Origin: Clavelina lepadiformis
Lineage: Eukaryota > Chordata > Ascidiacea > Aplousobranchia > Clavelinidae
Direction of reading: 5' to 3'
Assembly (NCBI RefSeq): GCF_947623445.1
Contig: NC_135247.1
Coordinates: 126,501 to 190,500 of the forward strand
Length of the DNA stretch: 64,000 nt
Below the pieces are notes generated by a model. It saw nothing but the letters and a program-made list of their open reading frames with translations, was not told the DNA's origin and searched no databases. Below are positions 23,704-35,664 of the stretch, piece by piece (within the stretch, counting starts at the first letter, position 1; each line of letters starts with the position of its first letter). A program made the position numbers and the translations under genes.

Positions 23704-24453
23704 AGTTTTTCGTTATTTAATCTAAATCGTCGATTAAAAGCTTCACGTGCATACTGATGGCTTCATTTTCCCTTTCGCAGCAACAGCACACTTGAGCTTT
23801 CACTGCTAATGGTATCGCACACCAGCACGCTGAAATGTCATGCTCATTTTTTGGCTGAGAACAAACGATGTCCATAAAATAACAGACCATATACTTTTCC
23901 TGTTTTAGTGTGAAAGGAACCTTCACACACCTTCCCTGCAACTTTCATCACTATTATGACTGGCATGGGTAGTGAGTCACAATTGCATTGAATAAATATC
24001 TGGCCATCTACGAATTTTCCAGTTTTTACCTGGCATTCATTTCTGCAAGTGCAAACAAGCTGCTAATATTGAAATGCCTCTGATTAATGCTGCTCTGTAA
24101 GTGCATTCGCAAATAAGTGTTTATGGGTTTTATTTTGCTGATACAGAGTGGCAACTTTTCTTGGTGAATACATTTTCCCAAGTTGTGCATAAGCAGTAAG
24201 CACCTGTTCTAAACATTTTGTGCATGTAAAAGATTAATATTTTTCGGCTTGTCGCATTTTTCTCCAAAGCAAAGATATTTTCAATTTGTTAGGTTAGAAG
24301 GTGAATGCCTATATGACAAAGTTGTGCGCCATATTGCCCAAGTCAGCCCTTATTCCAAGCTACTTTTATTTGCATTACAGTGATAAGTTATGAAACATCT
24401 TGATTGAACCTCCTGTAAGATTGTTCCGACACTGAGATCTAATATCTTTGAAG

Positions 24454-27400
24454 ATGAACTTTCTTGCTGGATCAGCGCCAGATGGTGATGATGGAGACTT
24501 CATGGGCAGGTGAGCTCCGTCCACTCACGTTGCTGAAATGCCAAAAATGGCTGTTTGCTCGCCACATCAACATCTTATGTTGTTGTACCCTGTGTAATCT
24601 TTGGGATAATATTTGTTGTTTTGTGCAGAGGAGGAAACTCAAATTTGTCGTCGTTGTTCGGGATGAGCAACCAGATGAACAAGAACCCGTCAAGCAATCA
24701 GACTCTAACGTACACATCGCCCAAACCTCCGGGAAATTTGTCTGGTCAGTCAATTCAATTAAGAGCTTGCCAGAGTCAGTTTTGATGAGTTCTTAGCCAG
24801 AAAGCAGCCGTGTTGTTGGCTCACTGGTGGGGAAATTAATATAAACACCAGAAAACAAACAAAATTGTGTCAATTGGACCTTGCACAAAGACAATCACTT
24901 TGTGGCTTGAGACTTTCCTCATCTGAGACTTTCTTTAGTCTGAGAATAAAAATTATCTTATCATGACCTTAACCATTTTCCACATCTATGTCAAAGTTTG
25001 GCGTCTTGCGTTTATGCAGCATTTGATATACTTAGATCAGCATCAAAATATCACTCTGATTCAGACCAATATTCTATATATAAGGGCAAGTCAAAAATGT
25101 TCCTCACTTTTATGATTTTCATTTATTTGCACAAACACAAGAGTAAAAGAAATATCATACATCATTTTTCTACATTATCTCCTTCCTTTTCGATGCACTT
25201 ATTTCAGCAGTTCACAAGCTTTTGAATTCCATCCGAGAAGAATTTTTTTTCGTTGGTCATACAACGATTTATTCCCTACTTCTTGCACTGCTTGATTTGA
25301 AGAAAATTTATGACCTCACAAAGCATGTTTGAGCTAAGAGATGATAGTTGGAAGGTGCAAGTTCTGGGCTGTATGCAGGATGTTGTAGCACTTAAAAACC
25401 CAGTTTGTCGATGGTTTCAATAGTTTTTCTGGCTGCATGTGGACGACAGATCTCCAGACGTCTACGCTTGTGCTCTATCGTAAGCTGTCTTGGTACCCAC
25501 TTTACAGAAGCCAAGGTTTTCATGAATGATTTGATGGGCAGAGCCATGACTAATCTGCGCAGAGCGTGCCATCCCATCGATAGCAATGTGCCGGTCCATC
25601 AGTATCATTTCTTGCCAAGTCTTCTCATCAGTGGTAGTGGTTGATGGACGTCTTGCTCCTTCTGCATGTTTCACACTTGTCCGGCCACTTTTAAATCTCT
25701 CAATCCACTCATACACAGTTCTTTTCGGTAGCGCAAAGTTTCCATATTGTGCTAAAAGCCTCCTGTGAACTTCAGCCTCTGATGTGCCTTCTGACCATAA
25801 AAATCTGATCACTGCGCATTGTTCTTCACTGGTACATTGTGCTAGTGGAGCTGCCATTTTTATCAACTGAAACCAACCGCTGTAAAGATCGATCGTACAA
25901 GTAGATCAGCTGATGATGATCACATGACACAGCACTAACAGCAGTCGGCACGCACAAAAAACATTGCACCGAAAAGGAAAGCGAGAATGGCTACTACAGT
26001 AATGTGCGGAAAGTTTTTGACTTGTCCTCGTACCAGGGTTTCCCAACTGGGGTCGTGAAACAAGTTTAATTTTTAAAAATAAAATCTTTTTTGTTAATTT
26101 TTGATTCGCTTTATTGTTACCATTACGAGATTCTTTTATTACTGTAAGCTACAGCTACTGTTCGTTGGTAGATTGTGTGCATTTCTATGATTTTGCTAGA
26201 GACAAAAATACCACTTGAGATTTGTAATTGGATGTTTATTGTTTTGACATCATAAATGTGTAGGCTACCAATCAAGCGTTCGCATAGAAATTTATTTTCT
26301 AAAATGGGGTCGCAGAACCAAAAAGTTTGAGAAGCCCTGATATATACCATTAGGATAAGCTTAATAACTATCATGTTTCCAGTTTATTACAATTGGTTTG
26401 AAAAAAATAATGTATTGTATTCGCAGATATTAGACTTCAAAGATCATGTTACGCTTAAGTCATTTTCAAGAATTGATATTTTTAAACAGCCAGTAGCTCG
26501 CTGTGTGTTTGTTGAAACAATTCTAAACTAATCTAAGCTATAGAAGTACCTTTGATAAACATCAAAAGTATGTATAGCGCCACCACTGTTTATCTGAGAG
26601 CGTTTCTAACATAAACAGTGATTTTGTCACGGATGAGCGCACACGCACATGGGGCAAAAGTTTGAACTTTAAAGCAGTACGATATAACTTCGAAATCATA
26701 CAACCGATTTTCAATGCCATTTTCTTTTATTTAAGTTATGCAACAATCAACATAAATTTTGACCCATTAAAATATTCGGTGTAACAATTGTACCAACTTC
26801 AGTGGAATGACAGTGGAGTGCATGCTGGTATCTGTTGGGTGTGAATAATTTTTGTTTACGTCATGTTGAGGTTAACTTTGATGTGTTGTGTGCATGAACC
26901 AGCTAATAACGATTAATCTTCTACTTTGCAGCACAAGCAAATAAGCCTGCTGCTGGTGCCTCATCTGGAGTTGCCATTGCTGTCGCGGTGACTGCGTATA
27001 GATTGTAAGTTTATTTTCCGAAATTTGACTTCCTAGCTGCAAAGTGTGTATCGTATTACCATGTCTCATCTGAGATAACTATTTGTTCGCTTTACTTTGC
27101 ACTCCCAGGCTCAGTGGTTACTGGAGACTTAACATTGTCGTTGTAATATTGATGCTTTTAAATGAGACTTGCACCAAACATTGGTGTTTTTACCGGCACG
27201 CTTGTTGACATGACCTTTGCTATATAACTAATTTGATACAAATTGATTTGTGTTAAATCAGTATAGAATGCACTCATTTACATGTCTATTGTGACTTCAT
27301 AGTTTGAACAATCAGAATGTAAAGCAAGGAAAATTGGGAGCTGCTGTTTTAAGAGATTTTGCTGCAAAAGACGTAAGAACTTCATTTCTGTTGCATAGTT

Positions 27401-30400
27401 TGGTGACTTCTTTCCAACCTTGTTTCTTCATTCATTTCAGTATAAAATAGTGATGTATGTGACGAAGCAGCAGCCTGTGTCAAGCGTGAAGATCACTCCG
27501 ACCTTCATGTTTATTGTAAGTTGCTAATCTGTTTGCAAACAATGAAGACATCCTCTCAGATGAATTCTTTTTCAGGTCCAAGCAAATAACTATGCGACGT
27601 TCATCGACGACCAGCAACAAAGGTGGACCGTGTTGTTTGATTCAACAAAGCAGTTGTCAGATTTTGCGAAACAGGTTTTACTTTAATTTCTCATCATCCT
27701 CTTGTGATGTGTATGGCTGCCATTCATAATCACAACACACATGTTCATGCCGATTGATGCGGTGTTGAAGGTTTGTCTGGGAAAGTTTTTCACGAGCACG
27801 CAGCCGGCCGATGGCTGCACCATCCAAGACTTGTCCGATCGTCAACCTCAGATGAAGTCAGTTGCTAGCGGAGACTCACTGGAGATGAAGTACACGGGTT
27901 GGCTTGTCGACAGCGAAGGAAATCTCGGCAGTGTGTTTGATGGTAACCACAACTCTGAGAAGACATTCCGCTTCAAGATTGGTCGAGGGAAAGTTATCAA
28001 GGTTCCCGTAATACGACGAACATGTTCTCATGAATGATCAGGCTGAAAACTAATGTATCAGAAGATGTTTAGATTTAAAATGGAACTTCTTCGAGATTGA
28101 TGAAAGCGTTTCACAATGCAGTCAGTTTTAATCTTTTGTTTGCTTACATACCTCCGACTAACTTCATGATGTTGCAGGGCTGGGATGCTGGGATGATCGG
28201 GATGCAAAAGTCAGGAAGAAGGTTTCTTGTGATTCCTCCACACCTCGCTTATGGACAAAAGAGTGTTTCCAACAAAATTCCTCCAAATTCAATTCTTGCG
28301 TTTGAAGTTGATTTGCTTCGAGTGAGTTGAAACGATTTGATGAACTTGATACAAGAATCATTCCTTCTATATTCATGAAGCCGTTTGATGAGCAGACGTT
28401 GAGCTTTCTGTATCTTTATTTCCAGATTAAACGTGGTAAAGATGAATCTTCGGTGAAGAGTGTGGGATCTGTTGAATCCCTCGCACAAGCAAGTGATGCA
28501 ACATTGAGCAACACAGAGGAAGGTTCATTGATATTTAATGGTTGTTGTGGTGGTTAAATATACTTATTGGGATGCGTTTGATATATTTCATTCAGCGCCA
28601 CCATCCCAGGTCCCCACTGAAAACTCGTCACTTTTGGTCGGGTAAGTTCATTCGGCTGTTGTTTGACAATTCTTGGTCAAATTCATATTTATCCCCGTTC
28701 TATGTATCCTAGTGATGAAAACGTCAGGGAGAGGACGGCTTCATTGAACGACCAACTATCTCAGGTGACCAACTCATCATTTCACTTTCTTTTTGCTCCT
28801 TGTAATTTATTTTATCTGTGCAGGCAACACCAGACTCTTCCAAGACCACCTTGGTGTCCCGGATGGCAAAAATGGGCCATGCAATGATCCCGCTGCCCCA
28901 CTCTGGGCAAACAGGGGAATCCCCTGCACCAGGACCTTCGCAATCAGTGAGTTGGTTTCTTCCTGAATTTTGTTATTTTCATCAGGTTCAACTTGAAACA
29001 TTCTATAAGATGCAGCATGCGGTTCAGCAACCATTAAATCAACAAGCTGAGCAACAAATGGCACAAATCATGCAACAGCAACAACAAACCTTGCAACAGC
29101 AGAAAATCCTTCAACAGCAGTCAGAGTTTGAACTAAGACGGTCACCAGCAAACCATCAAATGTTATCACCATCCCCTTTACACCAACCGTTGGTGCACCA
29201 GAATTTACCATCCTCATCACCATTCCAACAATCCTCTCAGGTGAGGGATACCACCCCATGGTGTTTGTACAAGCGCTTATGGTTGTTGTGTAGGTTTATA
29301 TCGACCAACCAAGCTTTGCGAATCGACAATCCCTCGGGATGGGAATGACACCATCCCAACTGGCCCCTCACACACCAGCCTACCAGCCCTACCTTTCTTC
29401 ATATGGTAACCATACAAACCACTAACAGGTCGCACTGGTCGCAATAAATGAAATATTTTTTGATATTTAGGTCCAGAATTTCTTCCAATGCTGATGTCAG
29501 AATCTCGACAACAAACCTCAGAGATTCGTCTTCTCCAGGAGAAAGTAGATAAGGTGATGATGACCACTGCATCCAGTGCACATCCCATAATTGTTAGATA
29601 ATTGGATCTGCCTGTCTTATTTGCCATTCGATATCTTTCAGGTTTCAAGTTTGGTTCAAGACGTGAAAAATAAAAATGATGTCTATGGTGGGCAGCTGAG
29701 CTCGAACCAAGCGATGGATGCAAGCATGATAATGCAAGGTGTCCAGAAGATTCTGAAGGTATGTTGTTGTCTGAATTCTTGCTGTCGATCCTCTGCAAGT
29801 TTTTAAGGTTTTTGCAGGAAAATGAGCACTTAAAAGAAACAATTTCTGAGAAAACGACTCAAATTGAAAATCAAAACAATAAAATCAGCGACTTGTTGCA
29901 GCAAAATCAAAAGCAAGTTTTTCTCAAGTTGACTTTTCCGTTTAAGATGTCTATTCTGTGGTATATGGTTAGGGGAGCTCCCTACTTATGTGAAATTTCT
30001 TGCTAGGTTGGTCGAGAAGAGCAATTTGATGTTGGAGAGACGGAACGATTCCTTCAAGGAGTCGTTCGAGCAGAGTCAGGCGCGATGCTTGCAGCTGGAA
30101 CAGGATAAAGTTGATCTCACTCAGAGACTCAGGTAGAAGCTGGCCATGAAATATGCGTCCGACTTGTGCTTAACTTGCAATGTTGCTTCGCTTTGTAGTG
30201 ATTCCTCGGCTAAGTTGTCGAGTTTAACGCTTGAAATGTCCGATGCTGCGCAAAGGGAAGTTGAGCTGAAGCAGAAGTTCAAAGAAATTTATGTCAAGGA
30301 AAAAAATCGGGCAGACATTGCTGAAGAAAAAGTGAAAGGTTGGCAGCGGACATGGATTTGAGCAAACGCGGCGTTTTCACAATTTCTTCCCTGGGTTTGT

Positions 30401-32391
30401 TTTTACAGAATGTGAAGAAGAACTTGCGTCCAATCAGAACAAGATGAAAAATGTTTTGTCCAATGAGGTTACTTCTCAGTCTCAAATTGAGGAATTGACC
30501 AATGAAATCAGGAAGTTGACTGACAAGAATGAAAAGTTGCTTGAGGTGATTACTCAACTGCGTTTCTGGCATAATGGTTGCTTATGACATCACAGTGATC
30601 ATGATCAGCACTCGTGTGACCAGTTAGGCGCCATGTACGAGTTTACATGGAAAGTTTTTGTGACAGGATCATCAGAGTGAAAAGAAGAAGTGGAAAGATG
30701 AGAGAGAGCAGACGGAAGAGAAAGAATCATCTCTCCAGGACAAGATTGAAGAGTTAAAAAGATCCACATTTGCTGATAGAGAGCAGGAGAAGAAGGTTGG
30801 TTTCCATGAAATAGGGCTGGAGGAATTTTTTCATAAAGTTGTCTGTTCACTATTTACAGGTTGCCAGGTTAGAAGAAGAACTTTTTGGAACAAAGTTGAA
30901 GTTGGAAGAGTTGGAGGGAAGCGAAAGCAGGATGGAGACGATGCAGCATCGGGTAGGCTGACGTCATTGCTTTTGTTTAGATCCTTTCATGAAGCAAGTC
31001 TTTTGTCTCCAGATGGTGATGATGAGGAAAACCAACGAAGATTTCAAGTCCAAGATGGAAGAAATCTCATCCGAGCTCGACCACATACGACCATATAAGG
31101 AAGCAGTGGGTTAAGCTGCCAAAATTTCCTCAACTTTAAAGTGATGATTTTTAACCAATTGGTTTGTTTAAGTTTGAGCGACTGCTGACACAAGCCACCA
31201 CCATGAAGGAGAAATATGAGACGAAGATCGATGACCTGAGAGAAGCCATCAAAGAACAAAATTCCCCGAACAACGACAACTTACTTGATCAGGTATGGTT
31301 ATATGATGTCCGTGAAAGATAGCATCGTCGTGATCATTGCCTGTGCAGGTCAAAAGGATCATGAACTCCGTATTTCAACAAGTCAAACAGAAAATTGATT
31401 CTGATGAAAACTATTTTGGTTCTGACGTCATAAAGATTCTTCTTGACATCATAAAGGTATAATTGCCCATATTATGAGAACTTGACATTTTCTTGCTGTC
31501 AGTTTTCCAATGAAGTTGTTTTGTGTAGAGCACGACGCTTTCCATGACCAATGTTCAGCGAAGTGGGAAGGAGAGCAGAGGTGCGGATGAGAGGAGTAAT
31601 GTGGATGATGACGAAAGTGCGGACGAAGACAAGAGTCCGGATGAAGACAAGAGTCCGGATGAAGACGAAAGTGCGGATGAAGACGAAAGTGCGGATGAGG
31701 ACGAAATTCCGGATGAAGACGAAAGTGCGGATGAGGACGAAATTCCGGATGAGGACGAAAGTGCGGATGAGGATGAAAGTGCGGATGAGGACGAAAGTCC
31801 GGATGAGAACAAGAGTCCGGATGAGGAGATTGTGGAAGAAGAATCCAGATCAAATTATGAGGAGAACGCAACGGAAGTGGATGGTGGCTCCATGGAGGTC
31901 AAGAAAGATCCTGATAATTCGGATGCAGAGAAACCTTGTCCAAAAGAGGACCAGGAAGATGATAACGTTAGAGAGGATGATTCTTCCGAGATGAAAGAAC
32001 ATGGTGAAGGTGAAGAAAGAAGTGATCCTCCTGATGATGAAGACTCTGAGCAAGATGCTGTGAATGGTAGGTAGATGCTTGATCAACTTACTCTGAACTT
32101 GACATAAACTTGGAGCTTGTTCCCCAGGTGATCTCGAGCCGGACAAGAGCGACCAGGGTGGCAGCGACAATGACAAGTAAATTTGACTGCGATGAAATTT
32201 TCATTGCTTATGTGCACTTTCGAAATTTTAATATTTTCAGAATTGTGGATGAATTTTCTGCACTGTCCGCTAAGAGTCAAATACAAGACGGTTCCATTGC
32301 GTCATCAACATCATTTATGTCATCGTATGACGACAGGAAACCCCCGCCACTTTTTGATGACGAAAGCGATGACGATGATTTGTTCAAATAG
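24454..32391 (+). CDS. FKBP15: FK506-binding protein 15 (FKBP15/WAFL) orthologue
   Basis: Twenty-eight exons sum to 3528 nt, 1175 residues (human about 1219), all phases consistent: 24454-24509, 24629-24744, 26932-27004, 27303-27372, 27441-27515, 27576-27674, 27771-28001, 28178-28321, 28426-28522, 28596-28641, 28713-28764, 28824-28946, 28986-29240, 29294-29405, 29471-29553, 29642-29758, 29818-29912, 30007-30132, 30199-30338, 30409-30545, 30667-30795, 30860-30952, 31013-31105, 31173-31292, 31349-31456, 31529-32066, 32128-32176, 32241-32391. Order: WH1-like N-terminus (VTAYRL; QANNYATFIDDQQQRW), FKBP domain (GDSLEMKYTGWL; VFDGN; KVIKGWDAGMIG; PHLAYGQ; IPPNSILAFEVDLL), Gln-rich linker, long coiled coil (VEKSNLMLERRN), conserved block VKRIMNSVFQ, acidic repeats, tail PPPLFDDESDDDDLF. 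In vertebrates it acts on early endosomes with the actin cytoskeleton. Intron 17 uses a GC donor at 29913. Confidence 0.95.
25081..26030 (-). mobile_element. Decayed mariner-family transposon in FKBP15 intron 2
   Basis: About 950 bp with roughly 27-bp terminal inverted repeats sharing ggcaagtcaaaaa / gacaagtcaaaaa, flanked by TA (25079-25080 and 26031-26032). On the minus strand an ORF from 25866 encodes the helix-turn-helix N-terminus of a mariner transposase (KRTVYEWIERFKSGRTS; RRPSTTTTDE). Downstream, out of frame, lie QHPAYSPELAPSNYHL (the region of the last catalytic Asp) and a C-terminal piece like DGIQKLVNC. The middle of the catalytic domain is missing, so the element is internally deleted and frameshifted, not autonomous. 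Confidence 0.85.
26034..26339. mobile_element. hAT-type MITE adjoining the mariner
   Basis: The ends cagggtttcccaactggggtc and ggggtcgcagaaccaaaaagtttgagaagccctg are inverted in the hAT style. No clean 8-bp duplication: the flanks cctcgtac and atatatac share only tac. It starts three bases beyond the mariner end. Confidence 0.6.
31605..31830 (+). repeat. Acidic coding repeat in FKBP15 exon 26
   Basis: About twelve copies of an 18-nt unit encode DEDES(A/P), with variants DEDKSP and DEDEIP. The unit is in frame. Vertebrate FKBP15 also has acidic stretches near its C-terminus, but this regular repeat looks lineage-specific. Confidence 0.85.
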
Positions 32392-33628
32392 TTTTGCCTG
32401 ATCTTTAAAAATGCAGTTTATGTTGATTCGTCCAATCAACATCGGTGCTATGTCACGTGATTACATCTACTATCCTGCGTGAATGACGTGATTCCCGTTC
32501 ATTGTGACGTCACATTCATGAAATAATCGAGCATTTCATTGTTTCATTATATTATTAAAGATTATTAGTCATGTTATGATTTATTTGTTACATCATTATC
32601 TTTCGATTATTACGTGTGCAATAAAGTTCTCTAATTACCAGTTCAACGTCTTGACTCGCCTTATTTGGTCAGATCAGATTGCAGCTTGTGACGTAACATC
32701 GATGACCGGTTTAAGCTTCATCGAACGGATGAGAAAAGTGAAGTTAGACCAGGGAGGCGTTAACCAGTGTAAAGATGTGAGTTTGCGTAACAGGAATTAT
32801 TCAGATAATTACTCTTAATATGTATAATAAATTATTTTGCTGGGGTCTTAGTCTCATGCTGGCATGAAAACTCGCCTCACGTAAACCAGCTAATTGCCAG
32901 TTGAGTTTGTTGTTTTATGGACTTTGGCCTGAAGCCATGATCGCGGCCCAGAAGTTACCTTTTAATTGGCGCTTCGTGGAGTAAACTTGACATCGGTTTG
33001 TCTTAAATGACTTTGTTCATTTCAGGTAGTTTTCACTTTTTAGTCGCCGTAGAGGAAGATTATTCAGTAACAAACGATCGGGTTTTATGTTCAGAGATTA
33101 ACAGCGAATACGTGGCTCATGATGACGTCATTAAATCGTAGAAATGGTGCAAGTGTAATGGAATGATAGGCAGTCGAAACGCGTTGCTTATAACCAATTG
33201 TATGTGATCAAGTTGTTCCAGCTGAAAGTTTGAGCAAGTCGAAAGCAACAACCCTCCGTTGTACGTCATTGCCAGTATAGGATAAGCGATGCGCCAATTT
33301 CCGCTTACAACGCTGCACAAGTTATTATCTCATAATGTTTTATTGTGACGCATTACACTGTCAGCGCCCGGAGTTGTGCATCATTTTACTTTCGATATCA
33401 GAATGCTGAGAATAGAAATACATGGGAACTACGGTTTGGCAATCTGGTTGGAATTTGCTTAAAAATTCATGATTTTCTTTGATTAGCCGGTAAATCCGGC
33501 CTACGGTGCCGACTAGCTGAGTGTAGCAGATTAGAGCAACAGCACGAAAGCTGGACTCATCAATAATAATAACTCACAATTTCTATTCGCGAAGATTTCT
33601 AAGTCTCTGCATCTGGCTCGTTGTAGGC
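32392..33628. other. Intergenic between FKBP15 and the receptor gene
   Basis: Contains the FKBP15 3' UTR (AT-rich, attattaaag at about 32553) and presumably the receptor promoter. No coding region or repeat is recognised. Confidence 0.4.
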
Positions 33629-35664
33629 ATGGACCTGACATTCTTCAACAACAGCGCCGCCAATGTTGGCTTCCCTGTGCTTTACGCCGGAATGTCACTC
33701 TCAATGTTGACCGTCCTGGTTGCGCTGGTCACCTTTTTCTCAAACAAGTCAGTCTGCTCGATGATTGCGCTTGTGACGTTAACAATAAGACGTAGTGATC
33801 TGTTTCTAGGTTTCTTCGAATAAAACGTCAGAACGTCATCACCATAAACCTCTGCTTGTCGATGATTTTCTTCTACGTTGGCTTCTTGACGTCAGTGACA
33901 ACTGTTCACGTCAAAGGGAGTTTTGTGAATTCGACAAAAGATTCGATACCTACGTCATGCATAGCAGGTAATGACGTCATCCTACTTGAATGTTGGGAGA
34001 GTTATAATGTTTCGATGTGCACAGGGGCCGCGATGACGTGTGCCGGGTGGCTCGCAGTGATTTTCTGGGTTTTGGTCAACTGGCTGTATTTGAGCTTCAC
34101 AATCAATAAGACAGTGCCACGTCATGTCAGCCATTTCGTCATCAAAACGACACTACCCACATATGGTGAGTTACGTGAGCAGATTTCAACACTTTCCATG
34201 AAAGTGATTGTTGTACTTCAATAATGACATCATAATGCGTCTTGACAGGAATTGTCTTGATCATTCTTGCCGCGGTCGCCGCCGTTGACGAACACTTGAA
34301 CCACCACCTCATAAGCTATATGTGGGTATTTCCCTTATGACGTCATACTCTTCCCCTCTCAATGCAATTTATCGATGGTCTTACATTCCTTATAAACGCA
34401 TGAATCGCACAAATTTATTTGATGACGTTGATCCCAGGTGTTGGTACGAACTGAGGGGGGAGATAGCGGGCCTGGTCATCGGCGCCACTTCGCTCGCTTT
34501 CAGCGGCATCGTCGCCTCAGCTGCTTTCTGCTCCTGGAAAATGTCGCGCAAATCTCTCCCCACCACGCCCAGGATCGCTAAGGTTGCCATTTTTACGTCA
34601 TTACTACAGTGGGATACCATTTCAACAAAGAAGCTCAATTTTCTTTCTCTTGTTCCAGAGAAATCGTCGAAATTTCATCCAATTGATGGCGCTCACCGCC
34701 ATCATCGTCATAACCGACATTCCCCACCTATTGCTCTGGATCCTATCTGCTAAGGATGACGCAAAAGTAAAATTCATTCTCAAACTTAAAATTTTCACTG
34801 TTTAATGATTATAAGATGTTTATGTTGGCAGCTGGCGACAACAAACGATTATATCTGGATTGAAATAGTCGACGGTTGTCTGTCTGGGGCCGCTGGTATC
34901 CTAGTGGTCGTTGTGCTCATTTGCAGGTCCAATGATTTTAGAATGTTTTGGAAGGTTCTGCTCTCGGTGAGTGTCATCTATGTGTATGACGTCAGAGCGT
35001 AGTAGTAGCCCTTGCTGCCCCCAGCTGTGTTTGCTGAGTCATGGCGGCTCCTCTGCATGCTTAGTCACCGCGTTCTTTACTTTGAAATCTCAGAGTTTTT
35101 CTACTCTAAAGGGGGAAAACCCTACCAAGATTCGAAACTTCCGGTTGAATAACTCAACCCGGAAATTACCTAGCAGAGATATCAGCAACGTAACTGACGA
35201 CACAATGGACAATCAGCGATCTCCAAAAAAGTACCAACCACGTGACCAGGTTGATGTAACGATAGAGGATGACGTATTCTACACGTCAACGGATATTCCT
35301 CTTCCAGATAGCCTGGTGTCCACCAAAGCTGAGGTGAGCTGTTATTCGAATTTGAATTTTATGGATACCGAACTTTTTCCGTTTTCGCTCAATTCCCAAA
35401 ATTTTTCAACTTTAAAGGTAATTTTTCACTTTCAGCATTGTTACGTCGCTATCAGCATTGTTACGTCGCTATCAGTGACTAATTTAATCAAAGCTTATTA
35501 CTTCACAGAGCAATAGCGGCAGCACATCTGCTGATGGTTTCCAAATTAAGAGAAAAATATTTCGAAGCTCGATAAAGAAATCAAACAAAGCAAGCTCGTC
35601 GTCAGTTCACAGCACTTCCTACGAAGTCGCTACAGCGAGAAGCAGTAAGACTTTAAACAGGTAG
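33629..35664 (+). CDS. Putative seven-transmembrane receptor, secretin/adhesion-like
   Basis: Nine exons: 33629-33747, 33810-33967, 34025-34165, 34249-34321, 34438-34582, 34659-34766, 34832-34966, 35094-35333, 35509-35664. They total 1275 nt, 424 residues, phases consistent. Hydrophobic segments: TM1 YAGMSLSMLTVLVALVTF, TM2 INLCLSMIFFYVGFL, TM3 MTCAGWLAVIFWVLVNW, TM4 GIVLIILAAVAAV, TM5 IAGLVIGATSLAFSGIV, TM6 LMALTAIIVITDIPHLLLW, TM7 LSGAAGILVVVVLI. A conserved-looking CWYE in extracellular loop 2 and a TM3 cysteine recall secretin/adhesion receptors. The extracellular N-terminus is only about 12 residues, unusual for those families. The tail is long, Ser/Thr-rich and hydrophilic. Ligand and exact class are unknown. 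Intron 2 is only 57 nt and in frame. Confidence 0.75.

Noticed and set aside
31449-31994. His/Pro-rich and Arg/Met-rich ORFs over the acidic repeat
   Set aside because: Other-frame shadows of FKBP15 exon 26.
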